Assembly (NCBI GenBank): GCA_021372535.1
Contig: JAJFUH010000096.1
Location: 1 to 20,926, forward strand
Length of the DNA: 20,926 nucleotides
Direction of reading: 5' to 3'
Source: a bacterium
Lineage (GTDB): Bacteria; Latescibacterota; Latescibacteria; Latescibacterales; Latescibacteraceae
Under the pieces are notes generated by a model. The model searched no databases and was not told the origin of the DNA. It saw nothing but the letters and a program-made list of their open reading frames with translations. Position numbers and translations under genes: made by a program. This document shows positions 14,480-20,926 of this stretch, piece after piece; the stretch's first letter is position 1, and the number at the start of each line of letters is the position of its first letter.

Positions 14480-14645
14480 GACTCTCATGACTATGATTAA
14501 TCACAACGAAAGATGAAAAATGTATACAGTTGAAATGGATTCCCGATTAAAGATTCGGGAATGACGTCGTTGCAGCGACTTCCAATGCCGGGCCGAGGTT
14601 TCAGCGCCGGGAACCGCAGATACATTTTCAATTAAAACCGGGTTA
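14480..14645 (+). repeat. Interspersed repeat family E, copy 4
   Basis: CTCATGACTATGATTAATCACAACGAAAGATG, then GGATTCCCGATTAAAG...TTCGGGAATGACG and CCGCAGATACATTTTCA. Same order and orientation as 9045-9213. Confidence 0.7.
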
Positions 14646-14685
14646 ACATTTTAACTCACCACTCGTTGAAATATGTGTTTTCCTG

Positions 14686-14731
14686 CATGTCAAGACCAAG
14701 ACAAATCGTCCTTCGGACGAGCCTTGACATG
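14686..14731. repeat. Hairpin with A-rich asymmetric bulge, copy 1
   Basis: CATGTCAAG (14686-14694) pairs with CTTGACATG (14723-14731), and CGTCC-TTC-GGACG (14707-14719) forms the tip. The 12 bases between the stems on the left (ACCAAGACAAAT) are opposed by only three on the right. The same design with a different tip occurs at 16807-16853. Confidence 0.6.
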
Positions 14732-14799
14732 AACTCGGCAGATGTAAACACGAAGTTAATGTTCCGGCGGATACATAATGATACCAATAGCAGGAACAG

Positions 14800-14823
14800 A
14801 TGCCGAAACAAGTTCGGCATGAC
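14800..14823 (+). repeat. ATGCCGAA/TTCGGCAT hairpin repeat (family G), copy 2
   Basis: ATGCCGAA-ACAAG-TTCGGCAT followed by GAC, with an 8-bp perfect stem. Preceded by CAGGAACAG, as in the copy at 19205. The adjoining 14824-14880 has no feature. Confidence 0.7.
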
Positions 14824-14879
14824 GTTATCCTATGTCACTGTTTAATCAAGAGAATTCCTCGGAGTTTACTCCAGGGTAA

Positions 14880-15035
14880 AAACCCCCCTTCCGTCACTTC
14901 GTGACACCTTCCCCCGTATCGGGGGCAGGTAACTACCGTAGTCGTATCGATTTCTCTTGCCCCTTTCAGGGGGAAAGGGATTAAGGGTTAGGGGACCTGA
15001 TCCGATACCTCGCAGTTTACTGCGGAGTAGTTCAT
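14880..15035. repeat. GC-rich palindromic block next to the second UroD-like gene
   Basis: Contains GTCAC-TTC-GTGAC, CCCCCG-TAT-CGGGGG and CCCC-TTTCA-GGGG hairpins, then CCTCGCAGTTTACTGCGGAGTAGTTCATT at the right end. The right-end hairpin resembles the one within the 4705-4794 insertion, including its GTAGTTCATT tail. No open frame is believable. The block abuts the stop codon of the next minus-strand gene and could lie in its 3' untranslated region, but no T run marks a terminator. Confidence 0.5.
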
Positions 15036-15037
15036 TT

Positions 15038-16303
15038 TCAGAAGGAATCCCCGATGGCTTTGACCATCGCCTTTATATTTTCCACGGGCACATCCGCCTG
15101 GATATTATGGATCGTGTTGAAGATATAGCCGCCGCCTTTGTTGAGGGTGCGGATTCGCATGGCCACATCCTCGTACACCTCGTCCGGAGTTCCATGCGGC
15201 AGGATATGCTGAGTATCCACGCCGCCGCCGTGGAAAACGACCCTGTCGCCGTACTCCTCTTTCAGTTCATGGATATCCATACCTTCCGCCGATGTCTGGA
15301 GAGGATTGAGAATATCGAAACCCGCCCCGATGATGTCGCCGATAAGCGGACGGATGCCCCCGCACGTATGAATGAACGTTTTCCACGTGGTATGAGCATG
15401 GATAAAGTCGCACGTACGCTTGTAGTGGGGCTTGTAAAGCTCGCGGAACACATCGGGCGACATGAGCGGCCCGCGCTGGCAGCCGAAATCGGTTCCGGTA
15501 ACATAGATGATGTCGATCGTGTTCCCGACAGCCTGGATGATCGTTTCGAGGTTTTTGATGCCGATGTCGGTCTGACGGTCGTAGATTTCGTTGATATAGT
15601 CACGGCGTATCGCATGGGAGACGTACCATTCCTCGATATCGCGAATGCCGCGGGGATTTTTGAGCCAGGGAGCGGGAACCGCGGCGACATTGCCGAGAGA
15701 CCCTCCGGGCATGGCGAGCGCTATGGCGTAACCGGTATTCTCATACAACCATTCCGCCTGCCTGCGCAGGTCCTCCGCACCCTCATCGGAGACATACGGG
15801 AAATCCTCGAGATTGTCCCCGACATCGAGCCTGGTGTCATCGATGGGCTGCTGGCGGACAATGGCATCATGGTAGAAACCACCCTGCGGCATGCGGAGAC
15901 TCGGCGCTGCGGAACGGTCGCCTTCGGGGTACTGGAGAATATCCCCGTTATTATCGGGTTCGGTATTGAAAAGGCCCGGGACAAGGACTCGGGCGCCGTC
16001 GAACATGGTCCACGGTTTCCAGTTGTCGTTCGGGATGCCGATGCGGTTCATTTTTCCGGAAATACCGACAATATCGGCATGGAGCCAGGCAAGGAGGTCA
16101 TCCTTTATCTCACCGAGCATCTGGTAGGGCTCGACCACCTTGACGCGGTCATCGAGGTGGTCGAAACCGAGCTCCTGCCTGAGCCTGTATACGGTGCCTA
16201 TTGCAATGCCCGAAACCGGCATCGAGCCGAAATCGACCGGAACGCGGTCGGGTTGACGGTGATCGAGCGCCGCCTTGATTCTTTCTCGTGATGTCATGTT
16301 CAT
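15038..16303 (-). CDS. UroD/MtaA-family methyltransferase-like protein
   Basis: A 421-residue member of the uroporphyrinogen decarboxylase superfamily. It begins MNMTSRERIKAALDHRQPDRVPVDFGS, a classic start for the methyltransferase-like branch. H312-T-C314-G-G is the HxCG zinc motif. At the place of the usual third cysteine it has FNTIHNIQ (H399), as in the paralogue at 13063. PVENIKAMV follows, as in MtaA-type proteins. It is cytoplasmic (no signal peptide). The chosen ATG at 16303 has AGGGA five bases upstream; the frame extends 13 codons further without a site. The two paralogues share the fold and zinc motif but differ in length and most of the sequence, so they are not a recent duplication. 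Substrate unknown. Confidence 0.87.
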   Translation of the reverse strand: MNMTSRERIKAALDHRQPDRVPVDFGSMPVSGIAIGTVYRLRQELGFDHLDDRVKVVEPYQMLGEIKDDLLAWLHADIVGISGKMNRIGIPNDNWKPWTMFDGARVLVPGLFNTEPDNNGDILQYPEGDRSAAPSLRMPQGGFYHDAIVRQQPIDDTRLDVGDNLEDFPYVSDEGAEDLRRQAEWLYENTGYAIALAMPGGSLGNVAAVPAPWLKNPRGIRDIEEWYVSHAIRRDYINEIYDRQTDIGIKNLETIIQAVGNTIDIIYVTGTDFGCQRGPLMSPDVFRELYKPHYKRTCDFIHAHTTWKTFIHTCGGIRPLIGDIIGAGFDILNPLQTSAEGMDIHELKEEYGDRVVFHGGGVDTQHILPHGTPDEVYEDVAMRIRTLNKGGGYIFNTIHNIQADVPVENIKAMVKAIGDSF

Positions 16304-16446
16304 GGGGTTCCCTTGATAGTCAAAAATAGAGAGATTATTCAAAATAATTCAAGTTATCCTGTGTGCGATCAGGCTCTAAAAACTATTCGGTCATTCAATC
16401 AGCTCATAATTACTAATGTGTTGTACAAGAGCTGTTATACCATAGA

Positions 16447-16742
16447 AGGGCTGTGAAAAAGGAAATTTTTCACGAGCCCGATAATGAAATGTATTGGTTT
16501 ATCGCTGTGAAGGGCATATAAATCGCTGGCACCCCCCCATTTTTTTAAGAACATTTTTTATATGTTACTTCCTTTGCGTGCCCAAAGGAAGTAACCAAGG
16601 AAAGGGCACCCCGCGAAAAGCCTTATTCCCCGTTCACTGCCCGTTTTTCGGGAATGTGTGAACTCACGAACCTTCGGTTCGCTCGGACAGCACCCATTCT
16701 TTTTCCGAAAACCGGTTGTGACCGCGGGACTTTTCAACGGGT
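16447..16742 (+). repeat. ~297-bp structured repeat element, copy 2
   Basis: Full-length copy of the element at 10930. The 5' hairpin is intact: GGGCT-GTGAAAAA, a 5-base loop, TTTTTCAC, a bulged G, AGCCC. The tip stem is CGAACC-TTC-GGTTCG (16667-16681), a paired G-to-A and C-to-T change relative to copies 1 and 3. The outer stem has GAAAAGCC opposite GGACTTTTC, with one bulged A. Confidence 0.8.
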
Positions 16743-16748
16743 CTATAA

Positions 16749-16853
16749 GAGGGCTGTGAAAAAGTATATTTTTCACGAGCCCTATGAAGAAATGTGTTGT
16801 TTTATTGCTGTCAAGGGCATGTAAATCGGCACTTCGTGCCGACCCTTGACAGC
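16749..16853 (+). repeat. Partial copy of the structured element ending in the bulged hairpin
   Basis: Begins seven bases after copy 2 and repeats its first ~80 bases, then diverges after GTAAATCGG. Instead of the long second half it closes a hairpin: GCTGTCAAGGG (16807-16817) with CCCTTGACAGC (16843-16853), and CGGCAC-TTC-GTGCCG (16827-16841) at the tip. This may be the short, self-contained form of the 5' module. Confidence 0.7.
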
Positions 16854-16886
16854 TTATATCCACACATACAGACTTTATCACAAGAC

Positions 16887-16975
16887 TTCTAGAACGAAGT
16901 GAATTGGGAATCCAGCATTACATTCATGTTATGCGTATAAGTTGATGGATTCCCGTTTTCACGGGAATGACACTC
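16887..16975 (+). repeat. Hairpin repeat with GGATTCCCGT...ACGGGAATGAC
   Basis: GAACGAAGTGAATTGGGAATCC near 16891 matches, inverted, the sequence near 11512. GGATTCCCGT-TTTC-ACGGGAATGAC near 16943 has the same GGAATGAC end as families E and G, with a different stem. No gene lies between 16854 and 17032. Confidence 0.6.
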
Positions 16976-17032
16976 TGACATGTAAAGTTATTTCATTCGT
17001 AAGTTTTATGGACTAATTGAATATCCCCCAAA

Positions 17033-17899
17033 CTATTTTCTCACCTCATGATCCCTGTAGCGGGCGAAATAGAGCATTTTCACCGTTTCTTCGCCCGTAT
17101 TGATATTGGCATGCGGTGTTTTGCCGTCCGCAGGTATCATGTATCCCGTCCCCTCGGGCTGCATGCGTATCTGCTTGCCGAGAAAGGCGATACTTTCACC
17201 CCTGATCGCGGTCCAGACTTCCTCGCATCCCTCGATATGGCTGTGCGGATGGCCGATGGTCATGGGGTCGAAGGAAACGGTGATTATGCTTTCGAGCGTC
17301 CCGAGACCGTCCGCAGTACCGAACAACCCCCTGGCGATATGACACCAGTGGACGTCCGTGGATGAAATCCGCTGCGTATTCTCGTCCCTGACCAGAATGT
17401 CCTTGTTAGGGCGGAATCCCGGAGGTACCGGCTCGTTGATGAGGTACATCGTGAGAGGTTCATCTCCGGTTGAGGACATGGTGAACGGACACTCGGCCGG
17501 AATGAGCACCGCGATGCCCGGATAAAGATCGGTGCCTGTCTTGCGGCCTTTCATGGCGCCTTTCCCGGTGAGGATATAGTTGATTTCCTGCTCGCCCTTG
17601 AGTGTCGTCGGCGTGATGGATGTTCCCGGTTCGAGCGTGGCATGGGTGAAGAGGTTTATATAGGTGAGCACAGCCCCTTTTTCCGGCGGATTGAGAGGAT
17701 TGCCCCTGGTCAGGATGTCGCGCTCGATAAGGGCGCCATGGGCTGTATGAGGTTCCGAATCTTTCCAGCTGCAGATATAGAGATCGATGTTCGCATCCTT
17801 GCCGGGGGTATACGGATTGCCGTCAAGGGTCTGCGCAAAGGAACCGTTGAATGCTCCAAGGAGAAACAACATAACGAGAGAGAATATATACTTTTTCAT
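17033..17899 (-). CDS. Secreted bicupin protein (paralogue B)
   Basis: A 288-residue exported protein with two cupin domains. A Sec signal peptide ends near SFA-QTLDG. Domain 1 (about residues 85-160) has the GEQEINYILTGKGAM strand pair but no H-x-H, so its metal site looks degenerate. Domain 2 (about 200-280) has GHPHSH...EGCEE and TPHANIN, the H-x-H, glutamate and late histidine expected of a metal-binding cupin. The function could be enzymatic (isomerase, dioxygenase or lyase) or sugar binding; I cannot tell. The ATG at 17899 has GGGAG eight bases upstream; the longer frame from 17944 lacks support. It lies 235 bp downstream of a close paralogue on the same strand, with a repeat between them. 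Confidence 0.8.
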   Translation of the reverse strand: MKKYIFSLVMLFLLGAFNGSFAQTLDGNPYTPGKDANIDLYICSWKDSEPHTAHGALIERDILTRGNPLNPPEKGAVLTYINLFTHATLEPGTSITPTTLKGEQEINYILTGKGAMKGRKTGTDLYPGIAVLIPAECPFTMSSTGDEPLTMYLINEPVPPGFRPNKDILVRDENTQRISSTDVHWCHIARGLFGTADGLGTLESIITVSFDPMTIGHPHSHIEGCEEVWTAIRGESIAFLGKQIRMQPEGTGYMIPADGKTPHANINTGEETVKMLYFARYRDHEVRK

Positions 17900-17944
17900 G
17901 GCACCGCTCCCTGAAAGAAGAACCACCGTACCCAATCTATTCAC

Positions 17945-18085
17945 AAAATGTAATAGAACGCGGATTTACGCGGATCGGGCGGATTTACGCGGATTTCGAT
18001 TTTTTCATTTCTTTTTTGGGTATTAATACATAATAAGAACTAATAATAGTATAAACAATAAGTTATATAAATTTAGCTCTTTATG
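17945..18085 (-). repeat. Interspersed repeat family D, copy 5 (inverted), between the two bicupin genes
   Basis: AATAGAACGCGGATTTACGCGG with a second ACGCGGATT unit, then an AT-rich core with TATTAATAC and AATAATAGTATAAAC: the reverse complement of family D as at 2514. It fills most of the gap between the paralogous genes. Confidence 0.7.
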
Positions 18086-18134
18086 ATTATATAATTATTA
18101 TGCACAATACGGGCTTATTGTCGATTATCGGTCA

Positions 18135-19001
18135 TTACTTCCTGACCTCGTGATCGCCATAGCGCGCGAAATAGAAAATCTTTATCTGATCTTTGCCGGT
18201 ATTGATATTGGCATGAGGAGTTTTCCCATCGGGAGGTATCATATATCCCGTACCCTCGGGCTGCACGCGTATCTGCTTGCCGAGAAAGGCGATGCTCTCA
18301 CCCCTTACTGCGGTCCATACCTCCTCGCATCCTTCCGCATGACTGTGCGGATGGCCGATTGTCATGGGATCGAATGTTACGGTAAGGACGCGTTCGAGCG
18401 TGCCAAGCCCGGCGTCGGTTTCAAAGAAGTACTTGACGATGTGGCACCAGTGGCCGTTGGTCGACTGTACCGGCAAGGTGTTTTCATCCTTGACCGTGAT
18501 ATCGGTGTTCGGCCTGAAGCCGGCCGGAATGGGCTCGTTGACGAGGTACATGGTCATGGATTCGGAGCCCGTGTTCTTCATGGTGAACTCGCAGTTCGCG
18601 GGGATGAGCACACAGATGCCCGGATAGAGGTCGGTGCTTATCTTACGGCCCTTCATGGCGCCTTTTCCGGAGAGAATATAGATGATTTCCTGTTCTCCTT
18701 TGAGCGTTGTCGGCTGAATGGATGCTCCGACATCGAGCGTTGCATGGGTGAAACGGTTGACATACTTGAGAACGGCGCCTTTTCTCGGCGGTTTCAACGG
18801 ATCGCCTTTGGTAAGTATGTCGCGTTCTATAAGGGAGCCGTGTGTCTGATAAGGCAGGGATTCATTCCAGTTTCCGATATACATATCGATGTCGGGATCG
18901 ACACCAGGTGTAAAAGGACTGCCATCGAGCGTCTGTCCGAAGGATAACGAAACTGTGCCGAAAATCAGCATTGTAACGTACAAAAACATTTTAAGGAACA
19001 T
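18135..19001 (-). CDS. Secreted bicupin protein (paralogue A)
   Basis: A 288-residue paralogue of the protein at 17033, about 70% identical by eye and exactly the same length. The signal peptide ends near SFG-QTLDG. Domain 2 keeps GHPHSH, EGCEE and TPHANIN; domain 1 again has GEQEIIYILSGKGAM without H-x-H. The most conserved block is the stretch from GCEEVWTA through FLGKQIR to GTGYMIP, suggesting strong constraint on the second cupin. The signal peptides and the segment around residues 165-190 differ most. AAGGAG lies seven bases before the ATG at 19001; the longer frame from 19043 adds an unlikely leader. The two genes may share a transcript, but the repeat between them makes separate expression possible. 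Confidence 0.82.
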   Translation of the reverse strand: MFLKMFLYVTMLIFGTVSLSFGQTLDGSPFTPGVDPDIDMYIGNWNESLPYQTHGSLIERDILTKGDPLKPPRKGAVLKYVNRFTHATLDVGASIQPTTLKGEQEIIYILSGKGAMKGRKISTDLYPGICVLIPANCEFTMKNTGSESMTMYLVNEPIPAGFRPNTDITVKDENTLPVQSTNGHWCHIVKYFFETDAGLGTLERVLTVTFDPMTIGHPHSHAEGCEEVWTAVRGESIAFLGKQIRVQPEGTGYMIPPDGKTPHANINTGKDQIKIFYFARYGDHEVRK

Positions 19002-19204
19002 GTCGGGTCTCCTTGCGTAAAATGAAAAGATTGGCGGCAACATATCCGCTCAATCGGCTTCATGGGCAAATGTGGTCGCCAGGATGATGTATCCGCTCAG
19101 GTATTGTTCAAAAATAACCAAGTACACTATAATATGCAAGAGGTGAAGTTGTTTGCCGGAGATTACCGTTACTCAGGCGGGTAAATAATGATATTCATAT
19201 TCTG

Positions 19205-19232
19205 GAACAGATGCCGAAACAGGTTCGGCATG
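19205..19232 (+). repeat. ATGCCGAA/TTCGGCAT hairpin repeat (family G), copy 3
   Basis: GGAACAG precedes ATGCCGAA-ACAGG-TTCGGCAT-GAC. The stem is perfect and the loop differs from copy 2 by one base. 19002-19204 otherwise has no feature. Confidence 0.65.
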
Positions 19233-19267
19233 ACAATACCGGAGATAATTGTTCGATCCTGGAGCGA

Positions 19268-19413
19268 TACCATGATTTTGCCTCCCGGGGATGAATCCCC
19301 GGGCTATTACCGGAAAGCGCCTCCGGCGCTCTGTCCGATTGTGCTCCGGAGTCCCGGAGGGACTTTTCGATAATAGACCGGCATTTCAATGCCGGGCGGA
19401 CTGAAGTATGAAA
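19268..19413 (+). repeat. Multi-palindrome repeat (family F), copy 2
   Basis: CCCGGGGATGAATCCCCGGG, GCGCCTCCGGCGC, GTCCCGGAGGGAC and CCGGCATTTCAATGCCGG hairpins in the order opposite to 4192-4333, with matching flanks. The two copies lie at nearly opposite ends of the window, about 15 kb apart and inverted. 19414-19609 contains no other feature. Confidence 0.75.
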
Positions 19414-19609
19414 CCGTCGGATGTCACCATGTAATCACCCGAGTATCGATTGAGAAAAATACTTTGAAAAACGGTAATTATTGATAATAATATGGTAAAT
19501 GTTTTACTGAAGCGGGCTCATCGGTATTTATACAGGCTGACGCAGGAAACCATGCTCCGATAATTATTCTCATCATGCAGAAAATACAGCGCAAACAGAA
19601 GGATTCAGT

Positions 19610-19852
19610 ATGAGCGGAGTTCCCATCAGGAGACAGATAACCGGGGAGATCAAAAAGCGAGAAAACTGTATCATAAGAATCTCGACAGCCGAGCTTGCCG
19701 GTCATCGTTTTATTGAAATCAGGCAGCATTACAGGGATAAACGCGGTGATTTTCAGCCGAGCGAAAAAGGGATTACTTTTCAGCCAGAGCTTCTCGACGA
19801 GCTGATCGAAAGCCTCGTGGAGCTGAAACAGCGCATGGCTCAGATGAAATAG
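19610..19852 (+). CDS. Small PC4-like (transcriptional coactivator p15 family) DNA-binding protein
   Basis: An 80-residue protein matching the bacterial PC4/p15 C-terminal domain pattern: beta strands around NCIIRISTAELAGHRFIEIR, then YRDKRGDFQPSEKGITFQPELLDELIESLVELKQ, ending in the amphipathic helix used for dimer formation. PC4-type proteins bind single-stranded DNA or melted duplex; in bacteria the role is poorly known. The length is normal for bacterial members. The ATG has AGGA six bases upstream. It appears to be a single-gene unit, 243 bp before yjbQ with a palindromic repeat between. Confidence 0.78.
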   Translation: MSGVPIRRQITGEIKKRENCIIRISTAELAGHRFIEIRQHYRDKRGDFQPSEKGITFQPELLDELIESLVELKQRMAQMK

Positions 19853-19942
19853 TGGTATATTATATCCGTGAAGCCGGTCTCGATAAGGTATATTCCATGA
19901 TTATCGCACCGGTGAATACATGATGATATCACTACCTGGAAT

Positions 19943-19968
19943 AGAGGCCGAAACAAGTCCGGCATGAC
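19943..19968 (+). repeat. Degenerate family G hairpin, copy 4
   Basis: GAGGCCGAAACAAGTCCGGCATGAC: same loop and GCATGAC tail as copy 2, with two stem positions changed so that only a 4-5 bp stem remains. Confidence 0.5.
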
Positions 19969-20094
19969 ACAATCGATGTCATTGTTTAACCGCCAGAGCA
20001 CTTTTTTTTAAATGTTTTTGCTGAAATCAGCCCAATCGGTGTCAATTCCTGTTCTATCGAATTCTGTGGATAGATCGGGTATAGAGGAGGCGCC

Positions 20095-20511
20095 ATGAAA
20101 AGCTTCAGGAAAGAATTATGGTTTGAAACGAGGAACAGACGTGAATTTATCAATATTACCCCGATTGTTGAAGCCTGCCTCGACGAGAGCGGAATCATGG
20201 AAGGTTTGCTGCTCTGCAACGCCATGCATATAACCGCGAGTGTATTTATCAATGACGATGAATCCGGACTTCACAGCGACTTTGAACGGTGGCTTGAAAA
20301 GCTTGCGCCGGAAAAACCGTACTCTCAGTACGATCATAACGGATTCGAAGATAATGCCGATGCTCACCTGAAACGGTCGGTGATGGGAAGGGAAGTTGTG
20401 GTTGCGGTTACGGGAGGCAAGCTCGATTTCGGGCCATGGGAAAAGATTTTTTACGGTGAATTCGACGGGAAACGGAAAAAACGGGTTCTTGTAAAAATTA
20501 TCGGCGAATAA
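20095..20511 (+). CDS. yjbQ: YjbQ/UPF0047 family protein
   Basis: A 138-residue member of the YjbQ (UPF0047) family, small cytoplasmic proteins reported to have weak thiamin-phosphate-synthase-like activity; the true role is unsettled. The family pattern is complete: [11 protein letters not shown] near the start, [23 protein letters not shown] in the middle, then [20 protein letters not shown] with the conserved histidine, and [23 protein letters not shown] at the end. The length is exactly typical. AGGAGG lies five bases before the ATG. The 297-bp structured element begins six bases after the stop, so its 5' hairpin would form the 3' end of the transcript. Confidence 0.9.
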   Translation: MKSFRKELWFETRNRREFINITPIVEACLDESGIMEGLLLCNAMHITASVFINDDESGLHSDFERWLEKLAPEKPYSQYDHNGFEDNADAHLKRSVMGREVVVAVTGGKLDFGPWEKIFYGEFDGKRKKRVLVKIIGE

Positions 20512-20516
20512 CCTGG

Positions 20517-20813
20517 AGGGCTGTGAAAAAGTATATTTTTCACGAGCCACATGACGAAATGTGTTGTTTTATTGCTGTCAAGGGCATGTAAATCGGTGGC
20601 AACCCCCATTTTTAAAGTACACTTTTTTTAGATATTACTTCCTTTGCTTGCCCAAAGGAAGTAACCAAGGAAAGGGCACCCCGTGAAAAGCCTTCTTCCA
20701 CGGTCACGGCCCGTTTTTCGGGAATGTGTGAACTCGCGAGCCTTCGGCTCGCTCGGACAGCACCCATTCTTTTTCCGAAAAACGCTTGTGACCGCGGGGC
20801 TTTTCAATGGGGT
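20517..20813 (+). repeat. ~297-bp structured repeat element, copy 3
   Basis: Full-length copy directly after yjbQ. The 5' hairpin is GGGCT-GTGAAAAA-GTATA-TTTTTCAC-G-AGCC. The tip hairpin is GCGAGCC-TTC-GGCTCGC. The outer stem has GAAAAGCC opposite GGCTTTTC, where copy 1 has GAAAAACC opposite GGTTTTTC, a compensating pair change. 20814-20926 has no supported gene; a fragment CGGACAGCACCTATT near 20900 resembles the inner part of this element. Confidence 0.8.
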
Positions 20814-20926
20814 TGAAAAAACAGAAACTCCAAAAAGGTGTTATGCTGTTTGTTACAATAAAAAGTCATGGATTTTGAGGGATCAGGTGAAGATGTTCCG
20901 GACAGCACCTATTAAAAAAAAATACT

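Noticed and set aside
14957-16291. 444-codon plus-strand open frame opposite the second UroD-like gene
   Set aside because: It is the antisense of a clear UroD/MtaA family member; the plus-strand translation shows no family features and begins inside a repeat.
20518-20548. Rho-independent terminator after yjbQ
   Set aside because: The hairpin is real but its T run lies inside the stem and is not followed by a free T tract; it belongs to the repeat element and may or may not end transcription.
20866-20926. Possible gene start at the right edge (ATG at 20893 preceded by AGGTG, or ATG at 20866)
   Set aside because: The 20866 frame stops after 15 codons. The 20893 frame begins inside a fragment resembling the structured element (CGGACAGCACC) and only 11 codons are visible.

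Overview
This window looks like a chromosomal contig from an uncultured, free-living Gram-negative bacterium with a large, repeat-rich genome. Sec signal peptides, a putative lipoprotein and a periplasmic metal-binding protein support a Gram-negative cell. The mix of solute:sodium symporter, FAD_oxidored enzyme, UroD-like methyltransferase paralogues, bicupins and PD40-repeat protein resembles candidate phyla such as Latescibacterota or related FCB/Planctomycetota lineages. That placement is inference from gene content only; there is no rRNA or other phylogenetic marker here.

Layout. (1) 1-4200: a solute:sodium symporter and an FAD-dependent oxidoreductase, both on the minus strand, separated by about 750 bp of repeats. 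(2) 4200-5080: repeat-filled spacer. (3) 5080-8032: the only clear operon, zur-znuA-znuC-znuB on the plus strand, with overlapping or closely spaced genes. A perfect 7-1-7 palindrome (TGCAAATCATTTGCA, 5083-5097) lies inside a probable promoter, and the predicted transcript starts on or next to the zur ATG. (4) 8033-9760: no gene; a dense nest of short tandem repeats and palindromes. (5) 9761-12838: a secreted CBM9-like/PKD protein (minus) and a PD40 (TolB-like) repeat lipoprotein (plus). (6) 12890-16303: a 7-bp tandem repeat and two UroD/MtaA-like proteins (minus). (7) 17033-19001: two tandem, closely related secreted bicupin proteins (minus). (8) 19600-20511: a small PC4-type DNA-binding protein and a YjbQ/UPF0047 protein (plus).

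The intergenic DNA is the most unusual part. At least eight repeat families recur, many strongly palindromic and present in both orientations. The most notable is a ~297-bp element with three full copies (10930, 16447, 20517) and one partial copy (16749). It can fold into a hairpin followed by one long multi-segment hairpin, and two stems show paired, compensating base changes between copies. No transposase, RAYT, integrase, tRNA, rRNA or CRISPR array was seen, so all these elements appear non-autonomous here.

Functionally, the zinc operon is a coherent regulon: sensor, binding protein, ATPase and permease. The other genes look like single members of large catabolic and secreted-protein families, separated by repeats and probably transcribed singly. 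Gene starts were chosen by ribosome-binding site and signal-peptide position, and several differ from the longest open frame.
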